A program made the translations under genes and the position numbers. A stretch of 33,806 nt of DNA from Nostoc sp. 'Peltigera membranacea cyanobiont' 210A (GTDB lineage: Bacteria; Cyanobacteriota; Cyanobacteriia; Cyanobacteriales; Nostocaceae), in assembly GCF_002246015.1 (NCBI RefSeq), contig NZ_NOLJ01000010.1, positions 249,455 through 283,260 on the forward strand, in the 5' to 3' direction. Numbering within the stretch: position 1 is the first letter of the stretch; each line of letters begins with the position of its first letter. The notes beneath the pieces are model-generated. The model saw only the letters and a program-made list of their open reading frames with translations, did no database searches and was not told the origin of the DNA. This document shows, in pieces, positions 1 to 7,679 of this stretch.

Positions 1-336
1 GGTTTTCAGGTTTTAGCTAGATTTTTGAATTTATATTAGAAAATAAAGCCTCAAACCTTGATTGGGTGATAGTTTCAGTTTTCTGCTTCGATTATTGCTT
101 AATGAGAGTGATGGAAGAGCGATAACTAGTGATTATTAACTAAGCCAGTTTTAACTATATTATCCCGCTAAAGTTGATAGGATAATTAAAAATCATCCTT
201 AAATTTAATTGATAGTAATAATTTCCAACAAAACCGTGATAACTTATTTTATTTTTGAGAGTCTCTCGGCTAATAATAGTTAAATAATAATCTGGGTTTT
301 TCCCCTCTTTTTGCAAAATGGGGATACTCCCGTTTT
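1..336. other. AT-rich non-coding stretch at the window edge
   Basis: I see no credible coding frame, RNA gene or strong hairpin here. The DNA is AT-rich and presumably holds the upstream region of the small membrane protein gene that starts at 337. A gene could end just outside the left edge, but nothing in these bases shows it. Confidence 0.5.
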
Positions 337-747
337 ATGGCGATATTTTTTGTCATGTTACTATTAAGTCTGAACCTTATATGTTTACCAATAGCTAAGA
401 CTGCAAAAAAAGTTATGAGATGGATAATTTTTTATATAATAGTACCAGTAGTAATCTCAGCAATCATAGGATCGCTTTGGGCAATAATTTATTTACTGTA
501 TAGCCAAAATATTCAAGTAACTCTCAAGTTATTTTTATACTCATTTTTAGGAGGATTGCTTGGTGGAATAGTTGGTGCTTTTATTGGTCATTTAGTTGGT
601 TCGACGGGATATAAGGAATTTACAGGTGATTTCATTTTTAGCTCTGAAAGCGCCAGTTGGCTTGTTTGGATTTCAATTTTCTGGATTATAGGCATTATTG
701 TAGGAGCAGTTTTAGGAGGATTGATTTTCATCAGATTTTATTCATAA
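337..747 (+). CDS. Small hypothetical membrane protein with a glycine-zipper-like segment
   Basis: This is a 136-residue protein of unknown function. Four hydrophobic stretches are visible, at about residues 1-20, 28-53, 63-90 and 107-134. The third is glycine-rich (FLGGLLGGIVGAFIGHLVG) and resembles glycine-zipper helices that pack in membranes. No catalytic motif is visible. No clear Shine-Dalgarno precedes the ATG at 337. An in-frame ATG at 415 (residue 27) would align the start with the paralogous downstream gene, so the true start is uncertain. The next gene, at 799, is a shorter paralogue: both share a Y-x-QNIQ motif followed by the glycine-rich helix. The pair looks like a local tandem duplication and could be co-transcribed. 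I do not recognise the family. Confidence 0.55.
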   Translation: MAIFFVMLLLSLNLICLPIAKTAKKVMRWIIFYIIVPVVISAIIGSLWAIIYLLYSQNIQVTLKLFLYSFLGGLLGGIVGAFIGHLVGSTGYKEFTGDFIFSSESASWLVWISIFWIIGIIVGAVLGGLIFIRFYS

Positions 748-798
748 TCCGTTCTGGATAAGTACGTGTTTATAGTTCCTAATACTATACATATATAA

Positions 799-1005
799 AT
801 GAAAACTCAAAGTGTCATAGCAATCGTAATGATTCCAACAGTAATTTTAGGAATGCTTGGAGCGATTTTGGCAATATTTTATTTCAGATATCCCCAAAAT
901 ATTCAAGCAAGTTTGGAAGTGTTTTCCTACTTCTTTTGTGCCGGTTTGATTGCTGGAATAGTTGGTCTAATTATTGGTATTTTATTTAAGTCGATACTTT
1001 ATTAA
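799..1005 (+). CDS. Small hypothetical membrane protein, paralogue of the upstream gene
   Basis: This 68-residue protein has two predicted membrane helices (about residues 5-28 and 40-66). It matches residues about 27-93 of the preceding protein: the first helix, then a Y-P-QNIQ loop, then a helix with an AGIVGLIIG core where the neighbour has GGIVGAFIG. It lacks the third and fourth hydrophobic segments of that neighbour. It starts 51 bases after the upstream stop, with no strong ribosome site. The resemblance between the two reading frames is the main argument that both are real genes. The function is unknown. Confidence 0.5.
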   Translation: MKTQSVIAIVMIPTVILGMLGAILAIFYFRYPQNIQASLEVFSYFFCAGLIAGIVGLIIGILFKSILY

Positions 1006-1090
1006 AGTATCAGATTTGCAACGGACATTATTAGAAGGTTCTTTGAGAGAGTACGCTAGTAGTACTTATTTGTTCATGCCCAAATAGCAT

Positions 1091-1945
1091 TTATAATAAA
1101 TCCTCTATCTCAGCATATTTCCGCAAGCGTGGTAGACACTGGCGTTGATAGAAACTGCTTAGTGTCGCAATTGACAGCCCAAAGTCTTTAGATAATTCTT
1201 TCCAGCTAACTTCCGGGGGTAAACGTTTGAGAATTAATACCTGACAATTTACGTCTGGACGCCCTTTAATGTGAGTACTACGTAGTTCCATATCCGAGTC
1301 TGTCTCCACCCATATCTCCAGGTTTTCCAAAATGGGAGGCGCTTGGGGGGTAGCTGGTATATTATCTATCGGGTCAATAGTTTCACCAATCTCACCCGAC
1401 TTAGACTGACGAACCCCAAAGGAGACTGTTGTGGCTTGTTCCCGGTTTTGGTTGAGATAAAAGTCTTGTAGTCTGCGTTTTAGGTAAGCATCTAGCCAAT
1501 TAATCACACTACCTTGAGTGGAGTCATAGGTTTGACCTGTCAGACCATCACAAACATTGCGGCAGAAATACAACCAAGTTTGTTGCAGTGCGTCTTGATA
1601 GTAGGGAGTATTTTCCTTCCAGAGTTTACCTTGTGTCAAACGAATGACTTGCGTGAGCAACTTCTGACGTTGAGGGCTTCCAGGTGGATGTCTACGGGCT
1701 TCGGCAACTAAGGATGCTAGCTGTTCATTTAGATCCTTCTTAACTGAGGTGCTAAACAATAGATGCCTGACTTCCTGTTTTACTGGTAGTGAATGACTCT
1801 GAATGTCTAAATCAGTAGTAACATCTTCTACAGTCAAAGAGTTGTTGCTCACCCGATCAGTATTTCCTTGCTCAGATGCCTGAATACAGCGATGAATTGC
1901 TTCTTCAGGCGGGATAAAATCTTGGTTTATACTATTTTTTCGCAT
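1091..1945 (-). CDS. Sigma-70-family (ECF-like) RNA polymerase sigma factor, putative
   Basis: This protein of about 284 residues resembles divergent cyanobacterial sigma-70-like proteins that would direct RNA polymerase to a small promoter set. The middle (about residues 75-165) has a region-2-like helical block: a run beginning YYQDALQQTWLYFCRN, then a segment around GSVINWLDAYLKRRLQDFY. The C-terminal 45 residues look like a region-4 helix-turn-helix (VSWKELSKDFGLSIATLSSF). The N-terminal 60 residues are low in structure. I chose the ATG at 1945 because AGGAAAG lies 8 bases upstream; a GTG at 1978 would add 11 residues but has no ribosome site. The gene stands alone, with no anti-sigma factor beside it. 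The assignment rests on remembered family resemblance and on the helix-turn-helix. Confidence 0.65.
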   Translation of the reverse strand: MRKNSINQDFIPPEEAIHRCIQASEQGNTDRVSNNSLTVEDVTTDLDIQSHSLPVKQEVRHLLFSTSVKKDLNEQLASLVAEARRHPPGSPQRQKLLTQVIRLTQGKLWKENTPYYQDALQQTWLYFCRNVCDGLTGQTYDSTQGSVINWLDAYLKRRLQDFYLNQNREQATTVSFGVRQSKSGEIGETIDPIDNIPATPQAPPILENLEIWVETDSDMELRSTHIKGRPDVNCQVLILKRLPPEVSWKELSKDFGLSIATLSSFYQRQCLPRLRKYAEIEDLL

Positions 1946-2504
1946 CTTATTTTCTTTCCTCAAGTTTATTTTTTCCACATACTTTGCTGGCTTGATACAC
2001 TACAAAGCATCTCTTTGCTTGATTTTTGATGCTGTCACTATCTGTCAGATATCAGAGGTAATAACGCTATAGTTGCAATGGGCAATACCCTTTTGCTCGC
2101 CGGCTCAATTCAATCCACACCATCAACTCAGTAGGAGGACATAATTAAATGTAAAATGCAAATCATAATAACCTGTTGCTGTTGGGGTTTTCCCTTTTGC
2201 TTCTACTTATTAGACGTTCTTGAGGTTCTGGATTGAAGTTGACTTTGACCATACCTTTAATTTAAGTGAATCATTCACTTTTTGACAGCATGAAAAAGTC
2301 ATAATTCGTCAGGAATTTTGCCGTCAAAGTTTTATTAATTTATGTAAAAAATGTCGGTAACGTCAGAAAAAATCTCTTTTCCCACCTGTGTTAGCAGTTT
2401 TGGATTAGAAGTCTTGACTAAAGGTATCTTCCAGCAATCTCAGACTACATATTCATTTACAGAATTTTTGATACAAAACACTTTAGTGGCTTGCTGAAAT
2501 AGTG
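1946..2504. other. Non-coding stretch between the sigma-like gene and the receiver-PAS gene
   Basis: No convincing gene is visible in these 559 bases. An AGGAGG near 2133 is followed only by ATG-TAA and then by a 26-codon frame with no recognisable features, which I do not call. The one clear structure is a 17-bp palindrome at 2264-2280. The stretch should contain the promoter of the minus-strand sigma-like gene. Confidence 0.45.
2264..2280. promoter_or_regulatory. 17-bp perfect palindrome, possible operator
   Basis: AAGTGAAT-C-ATTCACTT is perfectly symmetric around one base. It lies about 320 bases upstream of the sigma-like gene start. Such size and symmetry suit a dimeric repressor site, but no regulator is identified and it could be chance in AT-rich DNA. 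Confidence 0.25.
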
Positions 2505-3317
2505 TTAGTTGGAGGTGATATCGCGGACACTAGCACAATGGTACTCCTGTCCGTTTAACTCCAGATAATTGACAGTTATTTCTACGGCTATATCCTGACC
2601 ATCTTGAGTTCGTTGAGTAGACTCAAAAGTGAGAGAGGCTTTCTGTCTAACTTCCTCCCAGTGCGATCGCCAAGCAACCGTCGAAAAATTTGGATTTATA
2701 TCGTAAACAGTCATGGTCAGTAATTGTGCGCGGGAGTAGCCAAGATGACGACAGGCGGCTTCATTCACGTAAACAAGCTGGGCATCCGAATTGACAAAAA
2801 AGATAGAATCCTTAAATTTATCTAGATAAAACTGACTGAGGCGCAGGGCTGATTCTGCTTTTTGGCGATCGCTAATTTCCTGCTGCAAAAGTATATTTTG
2901 CTGGGTCAGTTGTTTTTGCAACCTTCGGATAGTCAAGTTATTTTCTACACGGGCAAAAACCTCTTCTTCACTAAAAGGTTTGGTAATATAATCCACTCCC
3001 CCGACAGCAAAAGCTTTAACTTTGTCAAAAACTTCATCCAAGGCGCTAATAAAAATCACCGGAATGTCGCAGGTTTTCTCTGAGGCTTTCAAATGTTGAC
3101 AGACTTCATAACCATTCATTTCTGGCATCATGATGTCAAGCAAAATTAAATCAGGCGGTGCAGCTTGTGCTGTTTTCAAAGCTGTTTGTCCGTTAATAAC
3201 TCTCCGAATTTCATAGCCAACCTGAGTTAGCATAGCGGATAAAAGTCTCAGATTGTCGGGTGTATCATCAACAACAAGAATATTTGCTTTTGGTAGCTGA
3301 ACTTGATGGTTATCCAT
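2505..3317 (-). CDS. Response regulator with a C-terminal PAS domain
   Basis: This 270-residue two-domain signalling protein is probably cytoplasmic. Residues about 11-130 form a receiver domain with the acidic pair D17-D18, phospho-acceptor D61 (ILLDIMMPEMNG), S91 and K113 (TKPF), all expected for an active receiver. A short coiled coil (about 130-155, ending ISDRQKAESALR) leads into a PAS domain at about 157-267. There is no kinase, cyclase or DNA-binding output, so the protein probably acts through partner binding. It is on the same strand as the hybrid kinase gene at 5105-7585, whose own receiver could compete for or share phosphate. Without the insertion sequence, the two genes would be about 350 bases apart. 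The stop follows the PAS domain cleanly, so I see no sign of truncation. Confidence 0.9.
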   Translation of the reverse strand: MDNHQVQLPKANILVVDDTPDNLRLLSAMLTQVGYEIRRVINGQTALKTAQAAPPDLILLDIMMPEMNGYEVCQHLKASEKTCDIPVIFISALDEVFDKVKAFAVGGVDYITKPFSEEEVFARVENNLTIRRLQKQLTQQNILLQQEISDRQKAESALRLSQFYLDKFKDSIFFVNSDAQLVYVNEAACRHLGYSRAQLLTMTVYDINPNFSTVAWRSHWEEVRQKASLTFESTQRTQDGQDIAVEITVNYLELNGQEYHCASVRDITSN

Positions 3318-3465
3318 ATTTATTAGAACTAATTTTTTAAAAAAGAATTCAGGAGTCAGAAATCAGAATTCAGAATTTAATTGGAGTCCGACTGGTGAAT
3401 GAATGGGTTTAAGATCCCCACCAAATCTTTTGGTGCATTCACGACACGAAGATTTAGTGATGTTT

Positions 3466-3473
3466 AATTAGTG
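3466..3473. repeat. Target site duplication, left copy (AATTAGTG)
   Basis: The eight bases AATTAGTG directly precede the left inverted repeat of the insertion sequence and recur exactly at 4909-4916. This fixes the element's ends. Eight-base duplications are usual for ISL3-family elements. Confidence 0.93.
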
Positions 3474-3500
3474 GGTTCTTCAGTACTTACTATGCTAAAT
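3474..3500. repeat. Left terminal inverted repeat of the insertion sequence
   Basis: These 27 bases begin GGTTCTTCAGTAC and pair with 4882-4908 read on the opposite strand. The first 13 bases are identical in both ends, and the rest differ at only a few positions. They are the expected transposase binding and cleavage site. Confidence 0.88.
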
Positions 3501-3634
3501 TATTAGCTGCGAAGGTTAAAAAGTATAAAGAATTGCATAAAATATTTAGTAAAACTTTTGACATAATTGACTTAGGACGCAGATTCATTATTAACTGTAA
3601 GTACTAGAAAAGTATTTTTTGTCTATTTACAGTT

Positions 3635-4882
3635 ATGAACAGGAAACAAAATATTAAAATACTAACAGAGCTTCTAGATTTAAAAGATGTGAAAGTTATA
3701 TCACATCGCCTTCATGTCGGGATAGGAATGATTTTACAAATAGAATCAATAAAATCATACAGTACTTGTCCTCGCTGTGGTACAAAAAGCCATAGATTAC
3801 ATCAAAATCATCGATACATTGTTAAAGATTTACCTTTCGGTGAGAAACCAGTATTTTTAGAAATAAATAGAAGACAATTCAAATGCGAAGAATGTAAAAA
3901 ACCCTTTAGTGAGAATTTAGATTTCGTGAGCCAGAAAAGAACTTATACAAAACGGCTGGCACACAAGATAATACAAGAGGTAGTAGAAAACGATATCCAC
4001 AGTGTAGCTGATCAAGGGATAGTGACAACAGAAGAAATAGAAAGAATGTTAAAAGACGCTTCGCTTGAATTATCTGATGACAAACCTTCTCTGATAAAAA
4101 GACTTGGAATCGATGAGATAGCTCTGGTTAAGGGCAAGGGTAATTACTGCGCCGTACTAATAGATTTAGATACATCTAAGCTAGTAACTATTTTAAATGG
4201 GCGCACGCAAGAAGTAGTGAAGGAAACCCTTTTAGAATGGGGATATGAGGTCTTAGAACAAATTGAGGAAGTGAGTATAGATTTGTGGGTTGGTTATAAA
4301 AACGTTGTCACAGAATTAATGCCCAATGCTCAAGTAGTAGCAGATAGATTTCATGTAATGACACAGATTAATAAAGAATTAGATACACAGAGAAAACGAG
4401 AGAAACGGAGTCTAGAAGAATTAATTAAAAAAGCGCAATTATCAGCACAAAAAGCTGAATATGAAAAACTTTTATCGGGATTAAAAAATAGTAAGTACGT
4501 TTTACTTAAAAATGAGTCAGACTTAAATGAAGAGCAAATAAATAAACTTTCTGAAGTCAAGAATGTATCTCCTGTCTTAAAAGAAATGCATGAATTAAAA
4601 GAAAAATTTAGAAAGATTTTTAATAAGACAGATAATTGGTATCCGGGAGTTTTTAAACTCGGTATGTGGTTATCGAAAGCTAAAAAATATTTTCCCAAGA
4701 GTAACAATACTATTATCCGTTGGTTTGATGAGATAATTGCTTACTTTGATAATGGGACAAGTAGTGGTGCTGTGGAAGGTATTAATAACAAGATCAAGTT
4801 GATTAAACGTTCCGGTTATGGATTTAGAAACTTTGACAATTTCCGAGTTAGATGCTTATTGAATTGGCATTTTAACTATTAG
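3635..4882 (+). CDS. tnpA: ISL3-family transposase (DDE type)
   Basis: This 415-residue protein cuts and joins the ends of the surrounding insertion sequence. The N-terminus has a zinc-binding module with two CxxC pairs (C45/C48 and C84/C87), as in ISL3 transposases. The catalytic core follows: D160 (LGIDEIALVKG), D216 (SIDLWVGY) and a conserved ADRFHV motif at D237. After a lysine- and glutamate-rich helical insertion, the final acidic residue is E381 (GAVEGINNKIK). Length and motif order match complete members. The gene fills most of the element: it begins 161 bases after the left end and its stop touches the right repeat. It is AT-rich compared with the adjacent signalling genes, as expected of acquired DNA. 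Confidence 0.94.
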   Translation: MNRKQNIKILTELLDLKDVKVISHRLHVGIGMILQIESIKSYSTCPRCGTKSHRLHQNHRYIVKDLPFGEKPVFLEINRRQFKCEECKKPFSENLDFVSQKRTYTKRLAHKIIQEVVENDIHSVADQGIVTTEEIERMLKDASLELSDDKPSLIKRLGIDEIALVKGKGNYCAVLIDLDTSKLVTILNGRTQEVVKETLLEWGYEVLEQIEEVSIDLWVGYKNVVTELMPNAQVVADRFHVMTQINKELDTQRKREKRSLEELIKKAQLSAQKAEYEKLLSGLKNSKYVLLKNESDLNEEQINKLSEVKNVSPVLKEMHELKEKFRKIFNKTDNWYPGVFKLGMWLSKAKKYFPKSNNTIIRWFDEIIAYFDNGTSSGAVEGINNKIKLIKRSGYGFRNFDNFRVRCLLNWHFNY

Positions 4883-4908
4883 TTAAGCATACTATGTACT
4901 GAAGAACC
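4882..4908. repeat. Right terminal inverted repeat of the insertion sequence
   Basis: The segment ends in GTACTGAAGAACC at 4908 and is the inverted partner of 3474-3500. The transposase stop codon lies at its inner edge. Confidence 0.87.
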
Positions 4909-4916
4909 AATTAGTG
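4909..4916. repeat. Target site duplication, right copy (AATTAGTG)
   Basis: This copy is identical to the eight bases at 3466-3473 and directly follows the right inverted repeat. Confidence 0.93.
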
Positions 4917-4925
4917 GCGGATCTC

Positions 4926-5016
4926 ATATCAAGTCTGGCTAATTAGTTATGATTTCTCCAGTCATTGCACCCCACAAGCCAGATGCGTTTAATAAGTAAT
5001 CAAGCGGACATCATAT
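4926..5016. mobile_element. MITE-like element, copy A (91 bp)
   Basis: The ends are imperfect inverted repeats: ATATCAAGTCTGGCTAATTA on the left, and ATATGATGTCCGCTTGATTA as the reverse complement of the right end. The inner part (TTAGTTAT, then CAGTCATTGCACCCCACA, then TTTAATAAG) recurs closely in the copy at 15958-16151, and the ends recur at 15102-15207. It has no coding capacity. It lies 17 bases beyond the insertion sequence but is not part of it. I found no clear target duplication. Confidence 0.7.
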
Positions 5017-5104
5017 CAATCCCCCACTTTCTTATTCTGACTCCTGTTAGCGGAGCGGGGCTAAGCCCATTCTGACTTTTGAATTCTGATTCAAAAATCA
5101 TTTC

Positions 5105-7585
5105 TTACAGTTGTGTTAAATCAATAACTTTATCAATACGAAAGTTATTAACCCAATCAGACAGAGTGTTTGTCAAAAGAGCAGATTCTTCAGGAATTTG
5201 CTCAAGCAAGCTAAAAATCAGCTTTTCATCGGTACACAGTGCCGCTTGGTGTAGCTGTGCTACCCACTCAGTGGGCATCTGAGCCAGCATCTCTTCTAAT
5301 GATAAAAGTTTAAGGTCGGAATTTTCGGCAAATTCGTCTTTTTGAAGGGGTTTCTCTGCATATAAATAACGCACCCCTAAATATTTAGACATCATATTCA
5401 AGATTACTTCCTCTCGGAACGGCTTACGTACAAAGTCGTTGCAGCCAGCCGATAAAACCACGAAGCGCTCCTCATCAAAAGCACTAGCAGTTAGGGCAAT
5501 AATCACAGTAGCTTGACCTTTTAAAGTAGCTCTAATTTGTTTAGTAGCTTCATACCCATCCATTATAGGCATCCGCATATCCATCCAAATCAGTTGCGGT
5601 TCCCAGGTTTCCCAAAGAGTCACTCCTTCTTGACCATTTTCAGCGTGACGTACCTCGAAGCCAAGGGATATTAGCATCTTGACTAGGAGCTCGCGATTTT
5701 CCCATTTATCTTCAACTACTAAGATTCGGTATTTTGGTTGATTAGGCTCTAAACCAATTACTCGTCGTTTTAGCTGTCGAATTGGAGCTTCAGCTACTTC
5801 TGCTAGACTAATTTGGAGATCAAAAGAAAAAATCGTTCCTTGACCCAAAGTACTGCTAACAGTAATACTTCCCCCCATTAGATGCACGAATTGTTGGCTA
5901 ATAGTTAAACCCAAACCTGTTCCTTGCTGAGATTTTCGACCTGTTTCTGTTTGAACAAAGGGCTTAAATAATTTTTCAATTTCGGCAGGTGCAATCCCTG
6001 TCCCGGTATCTTCGACTTCAAAATGAAGCCAGAAGAATGAAGGGCGAGAGTTTTTTATTACTTGTGTCCCTTCTTGTTGCTGTAGTTTACTTTCTTCCTT
6101 CATTCTAACTCGCAAACTCACGCCACCTTCTTGAGTAAATTTGATAGCATTACCAAGGAGGTTAATCAAAATTTGACGCAATTTACTTTCATCTGTATGC
6201 ACATATCTAGGAACTTCAGGTCTACGCTCAAACATCAACTGTAAACCTTTGGATTCCGCTTTAATTTGAAACATCTCTTCAAGTGAATCAAGTAGAGTGT
6301 ACAAGTCAAAGCTATTGTTATTCAGTGTCGTTAAACCCGCCTCAATTTTGGACATTGACAACACATCATTAATCAAGGTAAGCAAATGTTCTCCACTGCG
6401 ACTGATAATTTCTAAATGTTCCAACTGAGAAGCATTGATAGAAGAATCGCGCATCATTAGCTGAGTAAAGCCAAGGATGCTGTTAAGAGGAGTACGAAGT
6501 TCGTGACTCATGTTTGCGAGAAATTCACTTTTGGCACGGTTGGCAGTTTCGGCTTCTTTGGCTTTTAGTTCTAATCTATGGCTGTAATTCTCTAACTGCT
6601 CGCCAGAGATTTTTAACTGTCGTGTTAGCCAAGACACTCCAATCAATAGAAATCCCATTGATAAGAATCCCACTAGCATCATTGTTCCTGCTAATCGCCG
6701 AGCCGGCGCAAAGGCTTCTTCCTGGTTCATCTCCACCATTAAGGCTAGGTCTTGGTCATTGAGCCAGTGATATACCCCAATTACTAACACTCCAGCATAG
6801 TTTGGATAAAGTCCTTGACCACTAATTCCACCCATTGCTGCATCAATACCTTGGCTACTAACTCCTTGAGAAAAGTCCGGTGTTTTATTTTTATCTTTAG
6901 AAATAAAAGCGTTTTTAGTTACCAAAGAACCAATCAAATAAGTTTCTCCACTCTTACCTAAGCCTGTACGTTCGCGTACAATTTGATCTATTCTGCCTAA
7001 ATTTAGATCGGCTAAAAGAACACCTTGACGTACCTTGGCTGCATCACGTAGAGGGGTTGCAAAAGTCACTGATGGCTTACCAGTAATCGGTGAGGCATAA
7101 AAGATGGGGGCAAAAGAGTCTCCTGGCTGAATCTGTTCAATATAGGTGATGTTAGCTGAAATTTCATATTGACCTTCACGCTGTTTATTAGTAGATAAAA
7201 TAATCCGATTGCTCCGGTCAAGAATGGAAATTTCTCCCAGACTTGGCTTGATTGTAGCCATATTTGTGAGATAATCTGAGAGAACTTTATAAGCTTTACG
7301 ATAATTTGCGTCGGCAACTTTGGAATTTAAAAGGATTTGAAAATTATTTTGTACGTCTGGAAACTGAGTTACTAAGAGAAAGTCTCGTTCTTGGTCTTCA
7401 AACCAACGGGTAATTTCTTCCTCTTTCAGAGTTGCAGCAGCACTGAGTCGTTCAAAAGCAGCTTGCTTCAAAGCTTCCCTCGCATTGAGAAAAGCAAATC
7501 CTCCTACTACACCTACAGTTACCAAGGATAGGAATAAGAAGGAACTGGCAACTTTAATAGTTAGGTGCTGATTCCAGAAGTTCAT
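5105..7585 (-). CDS. Membrane hybrid histidine kinase with extracytoplasmic sensor and receiver
   Basis: This 826-residue sensor kinase has a membrane helix at about 11-33, then an extracytoplasmic sensor region at about 35-297 with features of a double-Cache domain (paired strands around GEISILDRSNRIILST and GVLLADLNLGRIDQIV). A second helix follows at about 300-321 and a short coiled linker at 325-352. The HisKA domain has H361 (SHELRTPLN). The ATPase domain has N479 (NLLGNAIKF), a G1 box near D527 (DTGTGIA) and GTGLGL at 555-560. A receiver follows with E625/D626, phospho-acceptor D669, T699 and K721. The last 85 residues are helical and carry no obvious HPt histidine motif. Two solute-binding lipoprotein genes lie 94 bases upstream on the same strand, suggesting a ligand-presenting partnership. 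All key catalytic residues are present. Confidence 0.93.
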   Translation of the reverse strand: MNFWNQHLTIKVASSFLFLSLVTVGVVGGFAFLNAREALKQAAFERLSAAATLKEEEITRWFEDQERDFLLVTQFPDVQNNFQILLNSKVADANYRKAYKVLSDYLTNMATIKPSLGEISILDRSNRIILSTNKQREGQYEISANITYIEQIQPGDSFAPIFYASPITGKPSVTFATPLRDAAKVRQGVLLADLNLGRIDQIVRERTGLGKSGETYLIGSLVTKNAFISKDKNKTPDFSQGVSSQGIDAAMGGISGQGLYPNYAGVLVIGVYHWLNDQDLALMVEMNQEEAFAPARRLAGTMMLVGFLSMGFLLIGVSWLTRQLKISGEQLENYSHRLELKAKEAETANRAKSEFLANMSHELRTPLNSILGFTQLMMRDSSINASQLEHLEIISRSGEHLLTLINDVLSMSKIEAGLTTLNNNSFDLYTLLDSLEEMFQIKAESKGLQLMFERRPEVPRYVHTDESKLRQILINLLGNAIKFTQEGGVSLRVRMKEESKLQQQEGTQVIKNSRPSFFWLHFEVEDTGTGIAPAEIEKLFKPFVQTETGRKSQQGTGLGLTISQQFVHLMGGSITVSSTLGQGTIFSFDLQISLAEVAEAPIRQLKRRVIGLEPNQPKYRILVVEDKWENRELLVKMLISLGFEVRHAENGQEGVTLWETWEPQLIWMDMRMPIMDGYEATKQIRATLKGQATVIIALTASAFDEERFVVLSAGCNDFVRKPFREEVILNMMSKYLGVRYLYAEKPLQKDEFAENSDLKLLSLEEMLAQMPTEWVAQLHQAALCTDEKLIFSLLEQIPEESALLTNTLSDWVNNFRIDKVIDLTQL

Positions 7586-7679
7586 ATATTTACAACTTGT
7601 TTCTTATTCTAAAGATATTTATCTTTTTTATTATTCATGCAGATAGGTTATTCCTTTAGTTAATATAAATAATTATTGA

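Larger units (their letters stand above)
3474..4908 (+). mobile_element. Complete ISL3-type insertion sequence, 1435 bp
   Basis: The left end (GGTTCTTCAGTACTTACTAT from 3474) and the reverse complement of the right end (GGTTCTTCAGTACATAGTAT, reading back from 4908) form an imperfect terminal inverted repeat of about 27 bp with only a few mismatches. A perfect 8-bp direct repeat, AATTAGTG, flanks the element. It carries one full-length transposase gene and no passenger. Intact ends, identical target duplications and an unbroken transposase all point to a recent, probably still mobile insertion. It landed between the receiver-PAS gene and the hybrid kinase gene, opposite in orientation to both. 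Confidence 0.93.

Noticed and set aside
2150..2236. Small frame after an AGGAGG near 2133
   Set aside because: The first ATG is followed at once by TAA, and the next gives only 26 codons of cysteine- and phenylalanine-rich sequence with poor spacing.
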